Under the pieces are notes generated by a model, which searched no databases, was not told the origin of the DNA, and was given only the letters and a program-made list of their open reading frames with translations. Of a DNA stretch of 64,000 nt, positions 7,955 to 18,146 are shown piece after piece. Source of the DNA: Phycisphaerales bacterium (GTDB taxonomy: Bacteria > Planctomycetota > Phycisphaerae > Phycisphaerales > SM1A02); NCBI GenBank assembly GCA_022446905.1, contig JAKVBT010000005.1:130181-194180 (forward strand), in the 5' to 3' direction. The position numbers and the translations under genes were made by a program. Numbering within the stretch: the first letter of the stretch is position 1; each line of letters starts with the position of its first letter.

Positions 7955-9736
7955 CTAACTGGTGCCCGCGAGGCGGCGCATGGTGAATACAAACGAACGC
8001 ATCGTTGTCTTGAGGATCATCCAGGTCAGGATGCACCAGATCAGGCCAGCGACGAAGCCAGATACGAGGAGTTGGACTGAGGGGCTGATCTGAGACTGTG
8101 GGTCGAGCCAAAGATCGGTGTGGAAGGCACTGAGTAACGCCGGACCAGGTGACAAGGCGTCCATGAGCGGTCCGATGATTTGCGTGCCAGTAAGTGGCAA
8201 GGCGCAGATGCCAAGCAAGCCGGCTACCGCGAGACAAATGACTGAGGAAATTGATACGGCGGTGATGCTGCTCCGGCATCGCAAGGACCAGTGCAAGCCA
8301 ACAGCAATACAGAAGGCGAGAAAACCTGGCAGACACATCGCCAGTCCAATCAGACCGCCCCATGCGACCACGCTCTGACCATCGGTGTTGACTGGAAGAA
8401 GTCGTCCTGGTGTTGCTGCCAGCGCGATGGTGGCTAGAACAGCCAAGCACAACACAGGCGCAAGCATGATGGGCAGGAGGTTGCGGCTGATTCCAAGCAA
8501 CTTGCCCCAGAGGTAGGCTCCAGGTTGGATAGGTGTCGTGAGCAGGAGATCAAGTGTGCCTTGCTCTCGGTCCATTGTGACAGAGGCCCCAGCGATGCTT
8601 ACGCTTGCTAATACGGCTACACCAATTTGGATGAACATCGCTGCCTGCAGAAGTACCGAAGTGGTCTGGGCAAGCAGGCTGCCCTGTGCAGCCAGCAGGA
8701 GGATGGTGGCGATGCCTGCCAGGCTCAATACGGCCCAAATCCACCGAGCCGTGTTGTCAATGGCGCCGCGGGGGCGTCCACTTGAAGCACGCCAGGTAAT
8801 GGGATGGCGGCCAATTGGACGATGTCGGCGGCCTTCAACTTGGCTCCGCCCACGCCCGAGCACCGGTCCGAGCAGACGGACGCGCAACATGGCCCAGCCC
8901 AACATGCCAATAGTCGCCAAAGCACTGGCGGTGAGAAATGCAAGCACAGGTTGGCCGAGCCAGAATTGGGTGATCCAGTCGGCCGCCAAGGGTGCATCTG
9001 GAATCACCTGCCCAGGCCGGAGTACCACTTCAAGCACAAGGAATGGGTTCAGTGGCGTCATGATCGTGGTATGTCGTCCGTCTGCAATGCCCGGCACGCT
9101 TTGAGCAAGCAATGCATCTGCGGCCATGGTCGCTGTCAGTGCGATGACCACACCTACGAAATAGCCAATCACCGCTCTTCGACCACCAGTCCGTGTCGCC
9201 GATAGCACCACGGCTGCAGAGGCCACCACAAGTGCGGTGGCGGCAGCAATAGCCATGGCCACCAGCACGGTTCTGGGTTGCACGCCTCCGAGAAACTGCA
9301 GTGACAAGAGCACTGGCAGACCGGCGACCAGCAGGGCGATGATGAAGAACAGGCGGCCCAGGAGATTGCCAAGCACGATGCCAGGAGCTCGCAGTGGTGT
9401 GGTCAGCAGAATGTCCCAGGTTCGTGGAGAGGATTCTTGGGCGATGGAGCCAGCCATGAAGATTGGGGTCAATAGACAGATCGCGGCAACTTCTGCAAAA
9501 ACCACCAGTTCAAAGACCCCGGCACCGGCCACGGCTAGGCTGCGTTGCGTGACTTGCCCACCAAGGCTGGTGGTGAGCAGCACCGCAATCGCGGTGATCG
9601 CAATCAAGGCTCCAAGAAACAGGCTTCGCGTGATTTGATGGCGGTGGCGTCTGGATCCTGCTCGAATGACACGCTCTGCCATGGCATTGGCCCGGAGCGG
9701 TGTTTCAAGGATGGAAATGGTTTTTTGCACGTGCAT
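7955..9736 (-). CDS. ABC-2 type transporter permease
   Basis: ~590 aa polytopic protein with repeated ABC-2 signatures (AQESSPRTWDILLTTPLRAPGIVLGNLLGRL; MDREQGTLDLLLTTPIQPGAYLWGKLLG). Start taken at MHVQKTISILETPLR. Confidence 0.8.
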   Translation of the reverse strand: MHVQKTISILETPLRANAMAERVIRAGSRRHRHQITRSLFLGALIAITAIAVLLTTSLGGQVTQRSLAVAGAGVFELVVFAEVAAICLLTPIFMAGSIAQESSPRTWDILLTTPLRAPGIVLGNLLGRLFFIIALLVAGLPVLLSLQFLGGVQPRTVLVAMAIAAATALVVASAAVVLSATRTGGRRAVIGYFVGVVIALTATMAADALLAQSVPGIADGRHTTIMTPLNPFLVLEVVLRPGQVIPDAPLAADWITQFWLGQPVLAFLTASALATIGMLGWAMLRVRLLGPVLGRGRSQVEGRRHRPIGRHPITWRASSGRPRGAIDNTARWIWAVLSLAGIATILLLAAQGSLLAQTTSVLLQAAMFIQIGVAVLASVSIAGASVTMDREQGTLDLLLTTPIQPGAYLWGKLLGISRNLLPIMLAPVLCLAVLATIALAATPGRLLPVNTDGQSVVAWGGLIGLAMCLPGFLAFCIAVGLHWSLRCRSSITAVSISSVICLAVAGLLGICALPLTGTQIIGPLMDALSPGPALLSAFHTDLWLDPQSQISPSVQLLVSGFVAGLIWCILTWMILKTTMRSFVFTMRRLAGTS

Positions 9737-10128
9737 GTTGCCTCGGGGGGCCGTTATAGTGGCTGGCCTGACCATGTGACGGGTGAGGTGCCGGTGTGTA
9801 CTGGTGCCTGAGCCCGATTTCACGGCCAGCCTTTCACACGACACAGGCTGGACCGATTCCATCGGCCGAGTAGGCCGACAGCCTCCAGAGGGGGCTGATA
9901 GATCTGATTTGCGTTTCTTACGCCCGTTGAAGGGCATTTCGGGGTGACAAGACGAAGCATCGGGGCGGCATCGATCGGTGCCGTGCTTGGGCAGGTGTGG
10001 TTGGAGAGACTGCGCCCCATGCGAGGCCAGAATTGGTCACGGGTGGATTTCGACGGATCGTCGGCCAGAAGGTGTCGTGACCTGCACCACTTGTGGTGCG
10101 CGTGGTTGGCCCATTTTGGGAGCTCACC

Positions 10129-11721
10129 ATGCCGATGCACGGCATTTCCATACTGGCATTTGACTGGACCGCTGCCTTCACAGCGCTGGCAGGCGTTCTT
10201 GTGGGTGGCGCATTGGCTGCTGTGGCGATCAGGCTTTTGACCGGATCGGTTCTTGGTGCTGCTCGGCAAGAAGCGGGCACGATTCGCAAGGCTGCAGAGT
10301 CCGAGGCCGATGCCCTTCACCAGCGTGCCAAACTGGATGCTGAGACAGCCGCCAAAGAGCGTAAGGCTCAAATCGATCAGGAGGCGGCGGAGACCAGATC
10401 GGAACTCAAGCAGCGGCAAGACCGTCTGGCAAAGCGGGAGGACTCGTTGGAGTCTTCAATGAGTCGTCTGGAAGAACGTGAGAAGGTCATCGACAAGCGA
10501 CAGAAGACCATCGATCAAAAACAACAGGAGTCGGACAGACGGTCAGAAGCACTTGAGATTCGTGACGAGGAGATCACCACGAAGCTCACAGAAGTGTCGG
10601 GCTTGAGTATCGACCAAGCACGTGATGAGCTTCTCAAACGTGTCAGTGAGGCCAGTCAGGAAGAGGCTGCCCATCTTCGTCGCACCATCATGGAGCGGAC
10701 CGAGGCCGATGCCAGACGTGATAGTCGCGAGATTACGGTCATGGCCATTCAGCGGTTTGCAGCCGAGCATGTAGCCGAGACGACTGTACGTTCGGTCAAG
10801 ATTCCCTCGGATGACATGAAGGGCCGCATCATCGGCCGTGAGGGGCGCAATATTCGTGCAATCGAACAAGCCACCGGTGTTGATGTGCTCGTTGATGACA
10901 CTCCTGGTGTCATTTCGGTGTCGTGCTTTGACCCGATCCGACGAGCCATTGCTGGTGAGGCACTGTCACGATTGGTAGCAGACGGGCGAGTTCATCCATC
11001 CCGTGTAGAAGAGATGGTTGCCACTGTGCAACGCGATATGCAGGAACGCATCGTCGAGCGGGGCAATGAGTCTGTTGTTGAAACCAAGATGCGTGGACTG
11101 CATCCAAAAATCATTGAGGCGATGGGCAAACTTCACTTTCGAACAAGTTTTGGCCAGAACGTACTTCGGCATTCAGTCGAAGTGGCCTTTCTCAGCCAGA
11201 TCATTGCCGATCAGCTTGGCCTTGATAGCACGTTGGCGCGTCGCTGCGGTTTTCTGCATGACATCGGCAAGGCGATGGACCATGAGATGGAGGGCGGGCA
11301 TCCGGCTATTGGGATGGAGTTTGCCAAACGTCATGGCGAAAATCGGGATGAAGTCCTCAATGCCATTGGTGGACACCACGGCGACATTCCTTCAACGAGT
11401 CCATACACGCCCATTGTTATGGCAGCGGATGCGATCTCAGGTGCGCGTCCAGGGGCTCGGCGTGAGTCGATGGAAATGTATGTTCAGCGCCTTCAGCAAC
11501 TCGAAGCGATCGCCAAAGAGAGCGGGGCGGTTCGAGAGGCCTTTGCGATTCAAGCTGGACGCGAAGTTCGAGTGATTGTTGATTCGGGCCGTGTGAATGA
11601 TGACGAGGCGTTTGTGATTGCAGATCGCATCGCTCGTCGGGTCGAGGATGAGATGACCTTCCCCGGAGAAATTAAAGTGACTGTTTTGCGGGAAACCCGC
11701 GCTGAGGCAACGGCGCGCTGA
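10129..11721 (+). CDS. rny: Ribonuclease Y
   Basis: N-terminal TM, long coiled coil, KH segment (IPSDDMKGRIIGREGRNIRAIEQATGVDVLVDDTP), HD domain (HDIGKAMDHEMEGGHPAIG). Confidence 0.95.
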   Translation: MPMHGISILAFDWTAAFTALAGVLVGGALAAVAIRLLTGSVLGAARQEAGTIRKAAESEADALHQRAKLDAETAAKERKAQIDQEAAETRSELKQRQDRLAKREDSLESSMSRLEEREKVIDKRQKTIDQKQQESDRRSEALEIRDEEITTKLTEVSGLSIDQARDELLKRVSEASQEEAAHLRRTIMERTEADARRDSREITVMAIQRFAAEHVAETTVRSVKIPSDDMKGRIIGREGRNIRAIEQATGVDVLVDDTPGVISVSCFDPIRRAIAGEALSRLVADGRVHPSRVEEMVATVQRDMQERIVERGNESVVETKMRGLHPKIIEAMGKLHFRTSFGQNVLRHSVEVAFLSQIIADQLGLDSTLARRCGFLHDIGKAMDHEMEGGHPAIGMEFAKRHGENRDEVLNAIGGHHGDIPSTSPYTPIVMAADAISGARPGARRESMEMYVQRLQQLEAIAKESGAVREAFAIQAGREVRVIVDSGRVNDDEAFVIADRIARRVEDEMTFPGEIKVTVLRETRAEATAR

Positions 11722-11743
11722 GTCGCGTTGGAGGAGTAAGACC

Positions 11744-12316
11744 ATGCCGATCAAAGCGACCGATGTGAAACGTGGCCAGGCGTTGCTCTTTGAGGGACAA
11801 TTGCAGGTGGTGCTTGATACTGACCACGTCAAGCCTGGCAAGGGGCCTGCTTATGTGCAGGCCAAAATGAAGAACGTGGATACAGGGACGATCAAGACCA
11901 ATCGCCTCAATTCAAGTGACAAGTTGGAAGATGTCTCCATTGATCGTCGGGCCATGTCATTTCTGTACGACGGAAGTGGTCATGGCAAGGGGCCATATGT
12001 CTTCATGGATCAAGAGACTTTTGATCAGATGGAGATTGAAGGGGACCTGCTCGGCACCGATAGTCAGTGGCTCGTTGAAAACTTGGTTTGCACCATCATG
12101 ATCTTTGACGGCAGGGCCCTTGGTGTGGAACTGCCGCCATCAGTGGAACTTGAGGTCACAGAGACGGCTCCCCAACCCAAGGGGGCCACCGCCACCAACC
12201 AGTTGAAGGAAGCTACGGTCGAGACTGGAGCGAGAGTGCGAGTCCCGCCGTTTATTGAGAATGGTCAGCGTGTGCGCATCAATACCGAATCAGGCGAGTA
12301 CCTCGGGAAGGCCTGA
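11744..12316 (+). CDS. efp: Elongation factor P
   Basis: 190 aa; MPIKATDVKRGQ..., HVKPGKGPAYVQAKMKN loop, C-terminal GARVRVPPFIENGQRVRINTESGEYLGKA. Confidence 0.93.
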   Translation: MPIKATDVKRGQALLFEGQLQVVLDTDHVKPGKGPAYVQAKMKNVDTGTIKTNRLNSSDKLEDVSIDRRAMSFLYDGSGHGKGPYVFMDQETFDQMEIEGDLLGTDSQWLVENLVCTIMIFDGRALGVELPPSVELEVTETAPQPKGATATNQLKEATVETGARVRVPPFIENGQRVRINTESGEYLGKA

Positions 12317-12328
12317 CCCATTGCACAC

Positions 12329-13141
12329 ATGCAGACGCTGAGTGAAATCAAGTCGCTGCTTCACGAACGTGGACTTCGTCCCCGTCATCGATTTGGCCAG
12401 AACTTTCTGCATGATCATCACCACCTCAGGCGTCTGGTTGAGGCTGCCGAAGTGCGTGAAGGTGATCTTGTGCTTGAGGTCGGCCCTGGCACCGGTACGT
12501 TGACCGAGGCCTTGCTGGAGCGTGGGGCAGAAGTTGTTGCGGCAGAGATTGATCGCGATCTAGCGGATCTCATGGAGAGCCGGTTTGGATCGCGCGTGCA
12601 TCTTGTGCGCGGGGACTGCCTCGGTCGCGCTCGTCATTTATCTGATGCCTTGATTGAGGTATTGGCTGGTCGGCCATTTCGCCTCATCGCGAACTTGCCC
12701 TACCAGGTAGCCAGCCCACTGATGACTGAGTTGTTGATGCACCATGCATGCTGTGTAGGACAGTTTGTCACAATTCAGCGTGAGGTTGCGGATCGGCTTC
12801 TGGCTTCGCCGGGAGTCAAGGCTTGGGGGCCATTGAGCATCATTGTGCAGGATCTCGCCGACGTGGAGTTGCTGAGCACTGTGCCGGCAACATGTTTTTG
12901 GCCAGCACCGAAGGTCACGAGCGCCATGGTCGCCATCAGGCCCAATCAGGAGCCTCGCGTCGACATCGATGGGTTTGCGTCCTTTGTGACCAAACTGTTT
13001 ACCACTCGACGCAAACAACTTGGGGGTGTGCTGGGGCGCGAGGTTGTTGATGAGGTGGGGGTGGATCCTGCATCTCGATGCGAGTCGCTGGATGTACAGA
13101 CCTTGCACCGCTTACATGATGCAGTGCGGTCAAGCGACTAG
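12329..13141 (+). CDS. rsmA: 16S rRNA (adenine1518/1519-N6) dimethyltransferase
   Basis: RHRFGQNFLHDHHHLRRLVEAAEVREGDLVLEVGPGTGTLTEALLERGAEVVAAEIDRDL; LIANLPYQVASPLMTELL. Confidence 0.93.
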   Translation: MQTLSEIKSLLHERGLRPRHRFGQNFLHDHHHLRRLVEAAEVREGDLVLEVGPGTGTLTEALLERGAEVVAAEIDRDLADLMESRFGSRVHLVRGDCLGRARHLSDALIEVLAGRPFRLIANLPYQVASPLMTELLMHHACCVGQFVTIQREVADRLLASPGVKAWGPLSIIVQDLADVELLSTVPATCFWPAPKVTSAMVAIRPNQEPRVDIDGFASFVTKLFTTRRKQLGGVLGREVVDEVGVDPASRCESLDVQTLHRLHDAVRSSD

Positions 13142-16100
13142 AACTTTGGGTTGGCAATACGCACGCCGCCGACTGTTTCGCCCCGGATCTCATCGTAATT
13201 GACATAGAAGACGAGATCGAAGTCGGGAAGACGTCTGGTGAGGACTGCGGAGAACTTCTGGAAGTCTTGCTCGGAGAAGTTGTATTGGGGGGCGAGTCGA
13301 AGCACATAGGCCTTGGAGATTTCATAAGTCACAGGGAGACCAAGCATCTGCCCACGGGCAGATTTGACCCGCGTCGGGAAGAGGGCGGCATAATCGTCGG
13401 GGACTTCAAAGTAGCGATAGGACACACCGGTCCGAAGTCGTGGCGAATGATCAATGTTCATGGCGACGGCTCCGCGAGTAAAGCCGTTGAGATCAAGATC
13501 CCAAGTACCTTCGCCGGTGAAAGTCAGCGCTTCAGCTGGGCTGATTTTATAGGTGCCGCGCACGTAGTTGCCAAATGATGATAAGAGTGGATTCGCCTCT
13601 TCCCACCGCGGGGTGTACCAGCGGCGAGTGGCTTCGTCTGTACTGAAGGTCGCTGCTACAGAGAAGTCCGCCCAATCTGCGTCGTACCACCGGCCAGCGC
13701 CACCACGCTGGGTTTGGAGCCGATGACGCATGCCCATCTGAATAGCGCTGCCCTTGGCAGTGGCATCAATGAATGGTTCGTAGTCTGGTTGTTCAAGAGG
13801 ATTGAAATTGGCTGCGGAGGTCCACCCACGGACCCATGGGTCAATCAGCCATCGAAGCCGATGGAGCCCCAGCGTGTCACTGTGAACGTCGTTATAGACC
13901 CGTTGAAATGAGGTAGTTGCATGCACGCCGACCCCACCGACCGCGCGGAAGTCAGGAAGATCAGCCCCTGGGACAGCAGTTTCGTGCTGGAAGAAATTCT
14001 GAATCTGACCGGATGCAAATGGAGTGACTTCAAATGGTCCTGCATCCACTGGCATGGTCAAGTGGTGTGTGCTGGTGACTCGTGTTGCCCAGTTAGAGTT
14101 AATTCCCTGCTGGCCCAAGGCAAAGGCAATGTCTTGGTTGGCATTCATCGCTACATCAGGTGACTGAAAGACCTGGGGCGTGATGCCATTTTCTGCCGCC
14201 GTGCCTCGAGGGATCGATGCCTTGAAGCGGTTGTATGACACATCTCCGCTCCAGGTCAGTGTCTTGAAGAGATCTGTGCCCACTTTGCGGAAGGTGAATT
14301 TTGGAAACTGATTGAGTTGGAACCCTTGTGATGCCAGCAGCCAACTATTGCTGACGTAGGGATTCATCGCGTACTCAGCGAGAAAGGACACCGACGTGTC
14401 CTCTTTGTCCTGCTTCGTAAAGAACGAGGTCTCATATTCACGGCGATTTTGAAAATCATTGTCCCGCCAGGCGCTGACGAATGTGGAATCGGAAATGAGC
14501 GAGATTTGTGACTGCATGATCCAGTCATTGCCCATTTCAACAGTGTCTTCCCAAGTCGCAATGCCGCGCCACGTCTTTGGGACTTCCTGCGTCAAACCAG
14601 TTGCAAGTCGCTGAGTGCCACTGTCGTGAATGCCCCAGAGGTCGAGGTTTCCATGATCACCCTCCCGATTGAAAGCCCAATTCAGTCCGAGGGCGACACC
14701 GCGTTTGGTATATCCAGCCGTTTCAAGTGTGAGTGTGTCGCCATGGGGGGACTGTTCGCCAAGCAAGCTAAGAAGGTTCCATCGGGCCTCAATGCCGATG
14801 CCTTGGTAGTTCTCAAAACTGGTCGACTGGCCCACGAGGGGCATGTCGTCAGGGTTGCCCTTGAAGTATGGCCAGTAGAAAAACGGCACACCGCCAGCCC
14901 GCAGGGTGTTATCCACGCCTTCGACTTCGATGTACGACTCGGTCAACTGGCCATTGTCATCAACTGATCCAGGAACTTTGGTAATCGTGACCTGTTCAGC
15001 GCCAATCGCCAGGGTTGGTACTGCAAATGACGATGCGGAGACTCTGGCACCCTTGCCGGTCCATTGATCCTCAGCAACCTGTCGAAGTTCATCGGCACGT
15101 GCATAGACTGGAACCCGTCGCTCTCGGTCATAAGTCCGAAGCACGGCATCGACCATGATGGCCCGATCCATTTGGAAGTCGTAATACATCCGCGGTGATC
15201 GGACGGTGTAATCATCGCGCTCCGCTTCGGCGACGACCGCTCCTTCCAGATACACACCTTTGACGTCACTGACTTGCAGGCTGGTTGCGGTGTCCTCGAC
15301 CTCATCGCTGACTAGGTAGAGGACCATGCGTTCGGAACTCATTCGCAGAGCGCCGAGTCGATCACCTCGGCGTCGTGGGCGGTAGTGCACAACGACATTG
15401 CCGTCAGCCAGTATCCGCGGCTGGCCGTCTTCCTTGTCCACTGTCACATGGTCAGCACTAAAATCCAGAGTCGCGCCAGGCCGCTGTAACCAACCAGCAG
15501 TGCCACTGGCCTGACCGCTGACTCGTAGTTGACCAGGGGCGATTGTCTTGCCCGGAATGGGGACAAAGTCGTCTTCGATTGCAGGTGGTGGGACGACTGT
15601 CGGATGTGTTTCAAGAATTGGTCGTGTGTTCTGTAGCGCGTCGACATAGTCCGCGAGGCGATCATCAGCGCGTTCCACAAGATGCCTGAGTTCATTAGGT
15701 AGACGCGCTGAAAACGCAGCAACATCAATGACCGTCTCGCCGCGAATGGCTCCAACGACAAGTAGGTTGTCGCCACTGGTGCCGCCGCCCGCTGCTGCGG
15801 CATGAGCCGTTGCGTCTGGTACCCAGATCGCAACCTGAGTAACAGGACCCTGGTCGGATGGAATGCGCTCGACCCATAGGACAATGGTGTCGCCCTCGAA
15901 TGACCACCCAGCCAACTCAACCCGGACGTCTCCACGCAGTGCGAGTCGTTGCGTGCTCTGCACTCGCCAATGCCAGCCCTGCAACGCGCGGACAGTCAGA
16001 TCGCCAGTGCGGGCTTCAACTGGGAGCACAAGGCCACCGAGCGTATCGCCATTTGCTGCTGGAATCGGACGGCGCGGTGCTGCCTCACTACTGGGCACGC

Positions 16101-16176
16101 AAACCATGAGACCGACGATGCTCAGGATCGTCGTGACTCCAAGTCGCCTCGGAATGGCCGTTAGTGGCCCTTTCAC
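13138..16176 (-). CDS. LptD/OstA-like LPS-assembly outer membrane protein
   Basis: 1012 aa with N-terminal signal, OstA-like segment (LADGNVVVHYRPRRRGDRLGALRMSSERMVLYL...KGVYLEGAVVAEAERDDYTVRSPRMYYDF) and a long C-terminal beta-barrel-like region. Confidence 0.75.
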   Translation of the reverse strand: MKGPLTAIPRRLGVTTILSIVGLMVCVPSSEAAPRRPIPAANGDTLGGLVLPVEARTGDLTVRALQGWHWRVQSTQRLALRGDVRVELAGWSFEGDTIVLWVERIPSDQGPVTQVAIWVPDATAHAAAAGGGTSGDNLLVVGAIRGETVIDVAAFSARLPNELRHLVERADDRLADYVDALQNTRPILETHPTVVPPPAIEDDFVPIPGKTIAPGQLRVSGQASGTAGWLQRPGATLDFSADHVTVDKEDGQPRILADGNVVVHYRPRRRGDRLGALRMSSERMVLYLVSDEVEDTATSLQVSDVKGVYLEGAVVAEAERDDYTVRSPRMYYDFQMDRAIMVDAVLRTYDRERRVPVYARADELRQVAEDQWTGKGARVSASSFAVPTLAIGAEQVTITKVPGSVDDNGQLTESYIEVEGVDNTLRAGGVPFFYWPYFKGNPDDMPLVGQSTSFENYQGIGIEARWNLLSLLGEQSPHGDTLTLETAGYTKRGVALGLNWAFNREGDHGNLDLWGIHDSGTQRLATGLTQEVPKTWRGIATWEDTVEMGNDWIMQSQISLISDSTFVSAWRDNDFQNRREYETSFFTKQDKEDTSVSFLAEYAMNPYVSNSWLLASQGFQLNQFPKFTFRKVGTDLFKTLTWSGDVSYNRFKASIPRGTAAENGITPQVFQSPDVAMNANQDIAFALGQQGINSNWATRVTSTHHLTMPVDAGPFEVTPFASGQIQNFFQHETAVPGADLPDFRAVGGVGVHATTSFQRVYNDVHSDTLGLHRLRWLIDPWVRGWTSAANFNPLEQPDYEPFIDATAKGSAIQMGMRHRLQTQRGGAGRWYDADWADFSVAATFSTDEATRRWYTPRWEEANPLLSSFGNYVRGTYKISPAEALTFTGEGTWDLDLNGFTRGAVAMNIDHSPRLRTGVSYRYFEVPDDYAALFPTRVKSARGQMLGLPVTYEISKAYVLRLAPQYNFSEQDFQKFSAVLTRRLPDFDLVFYVNYDEIRGETVGGVRIANPKF

Positions 16177-16200
16177 AGTGACGGACGATACCGCCCCGGC

Positions 16201-17121
16201 TCAGAACATGCCAGCGACGAACGCCTCTGAGTCAAAGGGTTCCACATCCTCGGGTCGTTCGCCGATCCCGACCAATTTGACCGGGATCCCAAGCTCACTA
16301 GCGATGGCTACGGCAATGCCGCCTCTGGCGGTGCCGTCGAGCTTAGCGAGAAACAAGCCGGTGACTGCGGCAGCTTCGGCAAACTGACGAGCTTGCACGA
16401 GTGCATTTTGACCTTGGGTTGCATCGAGCACCAGGAGGGTTTCATGTGGGGCCCCAGGGATCCGCTTGGCGAGCACATTGTGGATTTTTTCCAATTGCCG
16501 CATCAGGCTGGCTTCGTTGTGCATGCGGCCAGCGGTGTCGACCAGCAGCACGTCCACCCCTCGACTGATAGCGGCGTCAGCGGCATCCCAGACCACAGAT
16601 GCGGGATCACCACCTTCTTGTCCACGCACGACATCAATGCCGATCCGGTCGCCCCAAGTGACCAGCTGCGCCACCGCCCCGGCACGGAAAGTATCGGCGG
16701 CGGCCAGAAGAACAGAGCGGCCATCTTCTGCCAACGCATGGGCGATCTTGGCGACGGAAGTCGTTTTCCCAACGCCATTGACGCCGACGACCAATATCAC
16801 CTGCAGTTGGTCGCTTGCAGCCAACAGCGGACTGGATGGGCCCAGTTTGGCCTGCAGTTGCGTCTGCAAGAACGCCAACACATCTTCACCACGTTCCAGT
16901 CGTCCACTGCGGGCATCAGCGCGGAGTGCATCCATGATTGAGTGTGTCGTTGCAACGCCGACATCGGCTTCAAGCAGATGCGTTTCGATTGTTTCGATTG
17001 TGTTCGCATCGAGGGTGCGCCCATGGAGCAGGCGTCCCAATGAGCCGCCCATGGCAGAGCGTGTTTTGCTCAGTCCGCGTCGCAAGGCGCCGACTGTCGC
17101 TCGGAACAGGCCCATGTTCAC
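16201..17121 (-). CDS. ftsY: Signal recognition particle receptor FtsY
   Basis: SRP-GTPase motifs VVGVNGVGKTTSVAKIA, LLAAADTFRAGAVAQL, LVDTAGRMHNEASLM, LAKLDGTARGG. Confidence 0.95.
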   Translation of the reverse strand: MNMGLFRATVGALRRGLSKTRSAMGGSLGRLLHGRTLDANTIETIETHLLEADVGVATTHSIMDALRADARSGRLERGEDVLAFLQTQLQAKLGPSSPLLAASDQLQVILVVGVNGVGKTTSVAKIAHALAEDGRSVLLAAADTFRAGAVAQLVTWGDRIGIDVVRGQEGGDPASVVWDAADAAISRGVDVLLVDTAGRMHNEASLMRQLEKIHNVLAKRIPGAPHETLLVLDATQGQNALVQARQFAEAAAVTGLFLAKLDGTARGGIAVAIASELGIPVKLVGIGERPEDVEPFDSEAFVAGMF

Positions 17122-17567
17122 TCGACTCCATCGCTCTGAGGGGATGCAGATGCTTCTGATCCATCCATCTGATGCCAGTACCGATCGAGCACGCCATTGA
17201 CAAAAGCCCCTGAGTCTTTTGTGCTGAATTCATGTGCTAATTCAACAGCTTCGTCAATGACAACTTTCGGTGGTGCGTGTTGGGTTCGCAGTTCCCAGAT
17301 GGCCAGTCGCAAGAGTGATCGATCCACATGCGGCTGCCGATGGACCGGCCACTCCGGAGCAAGCGTAGTCACAGCGGCATCTCCTGCCGATCGTGTTTCC
17401 CACGCCTGTTTCGCTATATCCAAAGCATCTTCGATCAGCGATTCAGGGACATCAGCGGCAGCCAACCCTGCGGCGACATCCTCCATGTCATCAAGGCGAC
17501 CAGCGTCAAACTGAAACAGTGCAAGCAGGGCACCACGCCGAGTTTCATGCCGTTTGTTCATGGGCAC
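17118..17567 (-). CDS. nusB: Transcription antitermination protein NusB
   Basis: RHETRRGALLALFQFDAGRLD..., ERSLLRLAIWEL-like DRSLLRLAIWELRTQHAPPKVVIDEAVELAHEFSTKDSGAFVNGVLD. Confidence 0.9.
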   Translation of the reverse strand: MPMNKRHETRRGALLALFQFDAGRLDDMEDVAAGLAAADVPESLIEDALDIAKQAWETRSAGDAAVTTLAPEWPVHRQPHVDRSLLRLAIWELRTQHAPPKVVIDEAVELAHEFSTKDSGAFVNGVLDRYWHQMDGSEASASPQSDGVE

Positions 17568-18058
17568 GAACTCCAGTGAACATTTCGAAGTGAGTGAACG
17601 GTATCAATTGCTGCGCTCATCGCATCGGCGCCTTTGTTGCCTTTGGTGCCGCCTGCGCGATCCTGCGCCTGTTGAAGGGTGTCACATGTCAGCACCCCCA
17701 AGGTGATTGGGATGCCACTTTGTGCTCCAAGCGTTGCAAGTGCAGCACAGATACCGTGGTTGATCCAGCGATCATGTTGGGTCTCGCCCTTGATCACACA
17801 GCCAATGGCGAGGATGGCATCTGGGGGCGGTTCCAGCGTATGAACTAGTCGACCACAGGCGCTGGCCAATTCCCAAGCGCCAGGCACGGCAATGGTGAGG
17901 AGATGTTCAGGGTTGCCGCCGGCCTGGAGAAAGACATCGGTAGCCGCTGATCTGAGTGATTCGGTAATCTCCGGATGCCACTGAGCGACCACCATGGCGA
18001 CACGCAGATTGTGGGCTTGGTGGGCGGGTGTCGGGTTGGGATTCAATGAAGCGTGCAT
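17558..18058 (-). CDS. ribH: 6,7-dimethyl-8-ribityllumazine synthase
   Basis: VPGAWELASACGRL, AIGCVIKGETQHDRWI, GIPITLGVLTCDTLQQAQDRAGGTKGNKGADAM. Confidence 0.92.
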   Translation of the reverse strand: MHASLNPNPTPAHQAHNLRVAMVVAQWHPEITESLRSAATDVFLQAGGNPEHLLTIAVPGAWELASACGRLVHTLEPPPDAILAIGCVIKGETQHDRWINHGICAALATLGAQSGIPITLGVLTCDTLQQAQDRAGGTKGNKGADAMSAAIDTVHSLRNVHWSSCP

Positions 18059-18146
18059 AACGGGGCGTCTGGCAGTCCCAGAGTGGTGCGAGCGGACTAT
18101 CGTACCTCCCGAAGCTGCTATTCGAGTGCAGTTGGAGTGCCACTGG

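Noticed and set aside
9737-10128. RNase P RNA, SRP RNA or tmRNA in the long gap before rny
   Set aside because: By-eye search for hallmark sequences (e.g. GAGGAAAGTCC, the SRP tetraloop region, a tRNA-like tmRNA end) found none; kept only as a structured region of unknown function.
9820-10419. 199-aa minus-strand ORF before and into rny
   Set aside because: Antisense to the rny 5' end and to the hairpin region; no domain features and atypical composition (Arg/Ser/Pro/Cys-rich).
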